From positions 1 to 33,611 of the forward strand of contig JABHXC010000019.1 in the NCBI GenBank assembly GCA_018657475.1: a stretch of DNA of 33,611 nucleotides. The letters are read 5' to 3'. Position numbers and translations under genes: made by a program. How positions within the stretch are numbered: the stretch's first letter is position 1; every line of letters starts with the position of its first letter. Below are positions 29,837 to 33,611 of this stretch, piece by piece. The notes beneath the pieces are model-generated. The model saw nothing but the letters and a program-made list of their open reading frames with translations, had not been told where the DNA came from and did not search any database. This stretch comes from Candidatus Woesearchaeota archaeon (GTDB lineage: Archaea > Nanobdellota > Nanobdellia > Woesearchaeales > GW2011-AR9).

Positions 29837-31120
29837 CTATAACTGGTCGTCAGTTATTACATTCAAACCAGCATTCTTTACTTTTGCGCTTGTACCAACA
29901 ATATGTACAACGCCCAATCTCTCAGCTGTTCTTGTAAGATCTTCATTAACTTCACCATCTAAAGCAAGAGCGTAAACTCCTCCATTCAAACTTTTAATGG
30001 TTGATGTTACTTCACTTAAAGGAACTTTTCCAAGAACTGCCATTTTCGGATCAAAAACGCATGCTCCTCGAGTACCAAAAAGATTTTCCATCGTTTGCTT
30101 TAACACTACTTTCTCACTAGCAGTTAGTGCTGCATTTCTTGGTCTCCGTGTTGCGGTACCATTAGATTGTCGTGGTGTAAATCTCCCTCTTGTTTCTGGA
30201 ACTCTTCGTGGAGGTACTGTTTTTCTCCGTTCTTGAAATCTTTTTGGTGCTACTACTTTTTTCTCTTTTAATGCACCAGAGTCATCTACGCCTAAATCAA
30301 GTTTAGCTTGTTCTGAGGTGATTTTTCCACGTAATGCTTTATGGATTTCTTTCTTTGTAATTTCTTCAACTTCTTTTCCATCTGGAGCTTTACATGTAAA
30401 GTCAATTTCCGCTGTACTAATTAGTTCACGAATGATTAAGTCTCCTCCTCTATCTCCATCGACAAAAAGCGTAGTTGTTTTTCGTTTACTTAACTCTTTG
30501 ATGGTTTGCGGACAAGATGTACCATTAATTGCAATTACATTTTTAAATCCGTGTTTTAATAGATTTAGGACATCTGCTCTACCTTCAACAACAATGATTT
30601 CTTCACTATCTTCAATTGCTGGTCCAGCTGCTAGTTTTTCTCTACCGTAGTCTACAACTTCCATCATTCTAACAGATTTTGATACTTCATCAGCAATTTC
30701 TTGTGAATCTGGTAGTGTGTCTTGCGTTAATGTTTTCAATAATTCTTTTGCTCTATTAATCACAAATTGTCGTTTACTTGTTCTAACGTCTTCAATTTTT
30801 TTAACAGATACTTTTGCGTTACAAGGTCCAATTCGTTGAATAATTTCTAATGCAGCTCCAATTATTGCTGTTTCAGTTTTATCTAAAGAACTAGGAATGA
30901 TTATTTCACCAGTAGTTTTTCCATTTTTTGTGGCAACTGTAACTTCTATTCTACCAATTCTACCAGATCGTTGTAATTCACGTAATTCTAATTCATTTCC
31001 TAACAAACCTTCTGTTTGTCCAAAGATTGCGCCGATAACGTCTGGTCGGTCAACAATACCTTCGATTGAGATGGTTGATTGGATAATATATTTTGATGCA
31101 ATTTGGCTAATTTTTGCCAT
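29837..31120 (-). CDS. dnaG: Archaeal DnaG-type primase
   Basis: TOPRIM-domain primase homologue, in archaea linked both to RNA primer synthesis and to the exosome. The 427-residue protein starts with an archaea-specific N-domain (KYIIQSTISIEGIVDRPDVIGAIFG). The TOPRIM domain has Glu179-Gly-Arg-Ala-Asp183 and Asp221-Gly-Asp223 (VDGDRGGDL). A Lys/Arg-rich low-complexity linker (about 285-330) leads to a C-terminal domain. GGAGGA at 31128-31133 on the minus strand is a good Shine-Dalgarno 7 bases from the ATG. No TATA box lies at the leaderless distance, so the mRNA probably has a long leader from a promoter near 31390 or beyond. Confidence 0.95.
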   Translation of the reverse strand: MAKISQIASKYIIQSTISIEGIVDRPDVIGAIFGQTEGLLGNELELRELQRSGRIGRIEVTVATKNGKTTGEIIIPSSLDKTETAIIGAALEIIQRIGPCNAKVSVKKIEDVRTSKRQFVINRAKELLKTLTQDTLPDSQEIADEVSKSVRMMEVVDYGREKLAAGPAIEDSEEIIVVEGRADVLNLLKHGFKNVIAINGTSCPQTIKELSKRKTTTLFVDGDRGGDLIIRELISTAEIDFTCKAPDGKEVEEITKKEIHKALRGKITSEQAKLDLGVDDSGALKEKKVVAPKRFQERRKTVPPRRVPETRGRFTPRQSNGTATRRPRNAALTASEKVVLKQTMENLFGTRGACVFDPKMAVLGKVPLSEVTSTIKSLNGGVYALALDGEVNEDLTRTAERLGVVHIVGTSAKVKNAGLNVITDDQL

Positions 31121-31127
31121 TGTGTGT

Positions 31128-31133
31128 TCCTCC
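31128..31133 (-). promoter_or_regulatory. Shine-Dalgarno of dnaG
   Basis: GGAGGA on the minus strand lies 7 bases upstream of the dnaG ATG. Most first genes here lack such a site, so this supports a leadered dnaG mRNA. Confidence 0.7.
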
Positions 31134-31170
31134 GTTGCAGAAAGAGTAGTAGTCTCAATGTGTCATAGTT

Positions 31171-31207
31171 CTGTACTGGTACAGTGTGATGATTAGTGAG
31201 CATGCTC
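31171..31207 (-). other. Two further hairpin/palindromes in the dnaG leader
   Basis: CTGTACTGGTACAG (31171-31184) can form a 5-bp stem with a CTGG loop on the plus strand, or its complement on the minus. GAGCATGCTC (31198-31207) is a perfect 10-base palindrome. Both lie between the candidate structured RNA and the dnaG Shine-Dalgarno. Confidence 0.4.
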
Positions 31208-31214
31208 TTTCTGT

Positions 31215-31375
31215 AGTTGTTTTTTTCAGGGAGATTTTTTCAGTATTATACAGTAAATGTTCCCCCTGCGATGATTGATTAAATATGATGCCCGCACCAC
31301 TAACTCCTGAGTTCATTGCTTGGCTGTTGCCGTGAACTCCCACAGGTACTCTCTGTGGCGGGCTGAGAAACAACT
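31215..31375 (-). ncRNA. Candidate structured RNA or dnaG leader
   Basis: The segment is markedly GC-richer than its surroundings at 31290-31363 and contains nested inverted repeats. An 8-bp outer helix pairs 31215-31222 with 31368-31375 (AGTTGTTT/AAACAACT). Inside, a three-way junction has P1 31290-31295/31358-31363 (GCCCGC/GCGGGC), P2 31309-31315/31333-31339 (GAGTTCA/TGAACTC, with an inner GGC/GCC) and P3 31341-31345/31353-31357 (CACAG/CTGTG). A further 8-bp helix, 31227-31234/31261-31268, needs a G-U pair on the minus strand but would be an A-C mismatch on the plus strand. That favours the minus strand, as do TATA-like boxes at 31387-31394 and about 31421-31427. It matches no RNA family I can recall. 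It could be a free RNA or part of the dnaG 5' leader. Confidence 0.5.
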
Positions 31376-31386
31376 GTATGTTCTAG

Positions 31387-31394
31387 TATATAAA
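31387..31394 (-). promoter_or_regulatory. TATA box upstream of the candidate RNA and dnaG
   Basis: On the minus strand the sequence is TTTATATA, centred 26 bases before 31365, which is almost exactly the 5' edge of the three-way junction. On the plus strand it also reads TATATAAA, so it could work in both directions. A second candidate (TTTAAAT, about 31421-31427) would start transcription near 31398 and include the outer helix. Confidence 0.45.
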
Positions 31395-31479
31395 TATGCC
31401 GGTAAATTGTTCAATGTTTTATTTAAAGAAGTGATTTTTTGGCTTTCTTTGTAAAAATAAGCCCAAATCTATGAGAATG

Positions 31480-31526
31480 AAAACCCCAGTAAACTCGGAA
31501 GTTCACTGAGGAAAAGAGGTGGTTTT
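31480..31526 (+). other. Candidate 47-base hairpin with A-rich internal loop
   Basis: AAAACCCC (31480-31487) pairs with GG-T-GGTTTT (31518-31526) leaving one bulged T. Inside, CTCGG (31494-31498) pairs with CTGAG (31506-31510), including a G-U pair that works only on the plus strand. The two stems are separated by a nearly symmetric A-rich internal loop (AGTAAA opposite GAAAAGA). It may be a small RNA or a protein-binding element. Confidence 0.35.
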
Positions 31527-31613
31527 TGAGGTGTTTAGTCACTGGTAAGTGATATTCTATTTAAATGTTTTGGTAGTTTATTACTTTTTAGTGATTAAAC
31601 TGTTGGAAAAGGA

Positions 31614-31620
31614 TTATAAA
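31614..31620 (+). promoter_or_regulatory. TATA box of the RIO1 operon
   Basis: TTATAAA is centred 27 bases upstream of the ATG at 31644, consistent with a leaderless first gene. Confidence 0.65.
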
Positions 31621-31643
31621 GTGAGTTTGTTTTAGAAAATTCA

Positions 31644-32354
31644 ATGACAACATTCACATATCAAGAACGGTTCAGAACAGCTAAAGGCGTATTTGATGAG
31701 AATACAGAAAGAACAATCTTTAAGTTGCAAAGCCAAGAATTATTCGATGAGTTAGTTTCACCACTAGAAGTAGGAAAAGAAAGTAATGTTTTCATTGCTA
31801 GCAAAGATGATAAAAAAGTAATTGTAAAAATTTATCGTGTTCAAAATGCTGATTTTAAGCGAATGTATGATTATATTCGAAAAGATTCTCGTTATGAAGG
31901 GTTAAAGAACCATCGAAGACAAATCATTTTTGCTTGGACGCAAAGAGAGTATAAGAATTTAATACGAGCACATAGAGGAAATGTTAATGTTCCCGAAGTT
32001 TTTGGATGTAAAAATAATATTTTGGTTGAAGAGTTTATTGGCGATGATGAACCAGCTCTTCCATTAAAAGATGCAATTCCTGCTTATCCACATCAATTTT
32101 TACAAGACATTGTTACTGAAATGACTAAACTATACAAATCTGGACTAATTCATGGTGATTTATCTTCGTTTAATATTCTTAATCATAATGAAAAACCAGT
32201 ATTAATTGACTTTTCTCAAGCTACTTTAATTAAAACACCAAACTCAGAAGAATTGTTACATCGTGACATTAAAAATGTCTTACAATTTTTTAAAAAGATC
32301 AAAATTGAAGAAGATCCACAAAAGTTATTTAAAATGATTACGGGAAAAGAATAA
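31644..32354 (+). CDS. rio1: RIO1-type atypical serine kinase/ATPase
   Basis: RIO-family protein kinase that acts in maturation of the small ribosomal subunit. The 236-residue protein carries the glycine-loop equivalent VGKESNVFIAS (43-53), the ATP-binding Lys62 (VIVKIY), the RIO1-type flexible loop region, the catalytic His170-Gly-Asp172-Leu-Ser-Ser-Phe-Asn177 and the metal-binding Asp189 (LIDFSQA). It is first in an operon with the Dim2-like KH protein, 2 bases apart, the conserved archaeal pairing that supports a joint role in ribosome assembly. The length is near that of other archaeal RIO1 proteins. Confidence 0.94.
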   Translation: MTTFTYQERFRTAKGVFDENTERTIFKLQSQELFDELVSPLEVGKESNVFIASKDDKKVIVKIYRVQNADFKRMYDYIRKDSRYEGLKNHRRQIIFAWTQREYKNLIRAHRGNVNVPEVFGCKNNILVEEFIGDDEPALPLKDAIPAYPHQFLQDIVTEMTKLYKSGLIHGDLSSFNILNHNEKPVLIDFSQATLIKTPNSEELLHRDIKNVLQFFKKIKIEEDPQKLFKMITGKE

Positions 32355-32356
32355 TT

Positions 32357-32896
32357 ATGGAAGAAACAGACGGCGATTTACAGTACGAACTAAAAGTTCC
32401 TGAAGAACGTGTAGCTGTGCTTATTGGTAAAGATGGGGAAACTAAGAAAGAAATTGAAGAATCTACCCATTCTAAGTTAGATGTTACTGCAGATGGTGAT
32501 GTCCATATTATTGGTGATGATGGTTTAATGTTATTTACTACAAAAGAAATTGTAAAAGCAATCGCTAGGGGATTTAACCCAAAAGTTGCTTTGTTATTGT
32601 TAAAACAAGATTATGCATTTGAATTAATTGATATGAAAGATATTGCTGGCAAAAGTAAAAATACTTTACAACGGTTAAAAGGTAGAGTTATTGGTAAAGC
32701 TGGCAAAAGCAGGGAAGAAATTGAAAGACTAACTGATTGTGACATCTCTGTGTATGGTAAAACTGTTGGTATTATCGGTGAACAGCAGCAAGTTTACATT
32801 GCTCGCCAAGCAGTTGCAATGTTATTACAAGGTTCTATGCATAAAACTGTTTATTCATTTTTAGAAAGAAAAAAGAAAGAGATGATGTTTGGGTGA
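32357..32896 (+). CDS. Dim2/Pno1-like KH-domain RNA-binding protein
   Basis: Two KH domains: KH1 (about 8-75) with VLIGKDGETKKEIEE, and KH2 (about 95-170) with GRVIGKAGKSREEIERLTDCDISVYG. The GxxG loops are GKDG and GKAG. The linker ARGFNPKVALLLL and the end (TVYSFLERKKKEM) are characteristic of archaeal Dim2 (Pno1), which binds the 3' end region of 16S rRNA and aIF2-alpha (family knowledge). The gene lies 2 bases after rio1 and overlaps the next gene by 4 bases (GTGA), so it is co-translated. Assignment is secure. Confidence 0.93.
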   Translation: MEETDGDLQYELKVPEERVAVLIGKDGETKKEIEESTHSKLDVTADGDVHIIGDDGLMLFTTKEIVKAIARGFNPKVALLLLKQDYAFELIDMKDIAGKSKNTLQRLKGRVIGKAGKSREEIERLTDCDISVYGKTVGIIGEQQQVYIARQAVAMLLQGSMHKTVYSFLERKKKEMMFG

Positions 32897-33483
32897 AGGC
32901 AGTAATCTTTGATTTGAATGGAGTATTCTTAAAAAGTGAATTTCTTAGTGATCGAATGCAAAAGAGTTATGGAGTTAAAACAGAAGATTTTCTTCCAGCA
33001 TTAAAAGAGATAATGGGGAAAGCAAGAATGCCGGGAGTTGACGATTCTTACGCTTTATGGAAACCATATCTCACAGAATGGGGAGTAGAAATAACTCAAA
33101 AAGAATTTTTTCAGTTTTGGTTTTCTGGTGAATCATTAGCCCAAGAGTTAGTAGATTATGCTTCACAGCTAAGAGAAAATGATTTAGAAGTTTTTATTCT
33201 ATCAAATAATTTTAGAGAAAGGACAGAATTTTATCGAGAACATTTTCCAGAACTCTTTGAAGCGGTTAACAACGCATATTTTTCTTGGGAAACTGGTTTT
33301 GTTAAACCTGATGAAGGGGCTTTTAGAAATATTTTGGAAAAAAATGATCTTAATCCTGAAGATTGTGTCTATTTTGATGATTCTTCTTCAAACGTTGCAA
33401 CTGCTAATTTACTTGGTATTCATGCACAAAAGTATGAAGGATTAGAGAAAACAAACGCAACAATTGAGGCTTTATTGCAATAA
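32893..33483 (+). CDS. HAD superfamily hydrolase
   Basis: Predicted small HAD-fold hydrolase of 196 residues. It starts at GTG 32893, overlapping the Dim2-like stop as GTGA. Motif I is Asp7-Leu-Asn9-Gly-Val, with the nucleophilic Asp present but the second Asp changed to Asn. Motif II is VFILSNNF, the Lys motif is in TGFVKPDEGAF, and motif IV is VYFDDSSSNVATANLLG. A helical cap fits class IA/epoxide-hydrolase-like HADs. Translational coupling to ribosome-biogenesis genes is notable but gives no substrate. It is one of two HAD genes in the window with an altered DxD. Confidence 0.88.
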   Translation: MKAVIFDLNGVFLKSEFLSDRMQKSYGVKTEDFLPALKEIMGKARMPGVDDSYALWKPYLTEWGVEITQKEFFQFWFSGESLAQELVDYASQLRENDLEVFILSNNFRERTEFYREHFPELFEAVNNAYFSWETGFVKPDEGAFRNILEKNDLNPEDCVYFDDSSSNVATANLLGIHAQKYEGLEKTNATIEALLQ

Positions 33484-33503
33484 ACTTCTACCTGGTCTGT
33501 CCA

Positions 33504-33524
33504 GAATGATGTGAAGCATCATTC
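33504..33524 (+). terminator. Hairpin after the RIO1 operon
   Basis: GAATGATG (33504-33511) and CATCATTC (33517-33524) form a perfect 8-bp stem with a 5-base loop, 20 bases after the last stop codon. No T-run follows immediately. It may end the operon or help stabilise the mRNA. The final bases of the window show no convincing gene. Confidence 0.35.
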
Positions 33525-33611
33525 CGATATACCTCATCATTTTCTCTATGTTGTGAATTAGTATCTGAAGAGCCATCTCGCGTTTCTTCATGAAATGTAG
33601 TTTACTATGTA

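Larger units (their letters stand above)
31376..31643. other. Gene-free interval between dnaG leader and RIO1 gene
   Basis: With the dnaG leader this makes the largest gene-free stretch in the window, 523 bases in all. I see no open reading frame here. It holds divergent TATA-like boxes, an imperfect hairpin TTGGCTT/AAGCCCAA near 31439-31467, and a 47-base hairpin at 31480-31526. It also holds a perfect TCACT-GGTA-AGTGA hairpin at 31539-31552 and the RIO1 TATA box (TTATAAA, 31614-31620). Confidence 0.6.

Noticed and set aside
31290-31363. 5S rRNA, because the minus strand contains GAACTCAGGAGTT, close to the 5S loop C consensus
   Set aside because: The preceding CCCAUNCCGAAC is missing, the loop is too long, and helices IV/V with loop E are not found. 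The match is probably chance.
31290-31363. A degenerate tRNA, since the three-way junction spans 74 bases with a closing stem
   Set aside because: No T-loop GGTTCRAATCC, no proper D-loop and no anticodon-loop geometry; the closing stem is 6 bp with non-tRNA arms.
31130-31375. RNase P RNA (an ACAGAA string is present on the minus strand) or SRP RNA
   Set aside because: The RNase P P4 partner motif and the SRP helix 8 GGAA/AGCA signature are absent by eye. A covariance search would be needed to be sure.
33484-33611. A partial minus-strand gene at the window edge (polar frame ending HHSGQTR)
   Set aside because: That frame has in-frame stops (TAG TAA) at the window edge and no start codon. The other open frame on this strand is short and unlike any protein family I know.

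Overview
This window is from an AT-rich archaeal chromosome. Archaeal-type information genes are spread along it: DnaG primase, TFE, aIF1A, RNA polymerase subunit P, L37Ae, prefoldin beta, Hjc, RNase Z, RIO1, a Dim2-like KH protein, DRG GTPase, HerA, UPF0147 and archaeal TyrRS. The very tight packing, many lineage-orphan proteins, short or eroded versions of conserved proteins and a few bacterial-looking genes (GlgC, NADP-Icd, a sulfotransferase) suggest a DPANN lineage, perhaps Woesearchaeota-like. That lineage call is an inference. No insertion sequence, CRISPR array or prophage is visible.

Layout. 0-5 kb: thiI, an orphan, a sulfotransferase, NADP-isocitrate dehydrogenase and a membrane-anchored winged-helix protein. 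5-7 kb: a membrane-tethered DsbA-like oxidoreductase, a CPSC-motif membrane protein and a CDP-alcohol phosphatidyltransferase with an altered motif. 6.8-8.9 kb: a fusion of asparagine synthetase and diphthine-ammonia ligase. 9-12.2 kb: DRG GTPase, a minimal MscS-like protein, then a minus-strand run tRNA-Pro, L37Ae, rpoP, prefoldin beta, UPF0147. 12.3-16.7 kb: a coiled-coil orphan, M24 and M16 peptidases, TyrRS. 16.7-20.5 kb: HAD, RNase Z and Hjc with 4-base overlaps, TFE with a histone-H1-like tail, a membrane protein and aIF1A. 20.6-24 kb: a RecB/Cas4-like nuclease, SpoIIM-like protein, SET-domain methyltransferase and HtpX. 24-27.1 kb: the most accessory-looking part, with an unfamiliar repeat-nuclease-repeat protein followed by two orphans. 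27.1-33.6 kb: HerA-like ATPase, GlgC, DnaG with a long and apparently structured upstream region, then a RIO1, Dim2-like, HAD operon.

Expression logic. Almost every first gene has a TATA-like box centred 25-28 bases upstream of its start codon, so most transcripts should be leaderless. A minority (dsbA-like, the 16.7 kb HAD, the RecB-like nuclease, SpoIIM-like, L37Ae and dnaG) carry Shine-Dalgarno-like sequences. dnaG is the outlier. It has no box at the leaderless distance, has a good Shine-Dalgarno sequence, and is preceded by a GC-rich segment that folds on paper into a three-way junction plus further helices.

The best leads for new biology are: the candidate structured RNA upstream of dnaG; the four-repeat PD-(D/E)XK protein with an inverted repeat over its predicted transcription start; TFE with an H1-like lysine tail and a SET methyltransferase 3 kb away; the AsnB-Dph6 fusion; a possible envelope thiol-redox module; and the repeated loss of zinc-binding cysteines in otherwise recognisable proteins.
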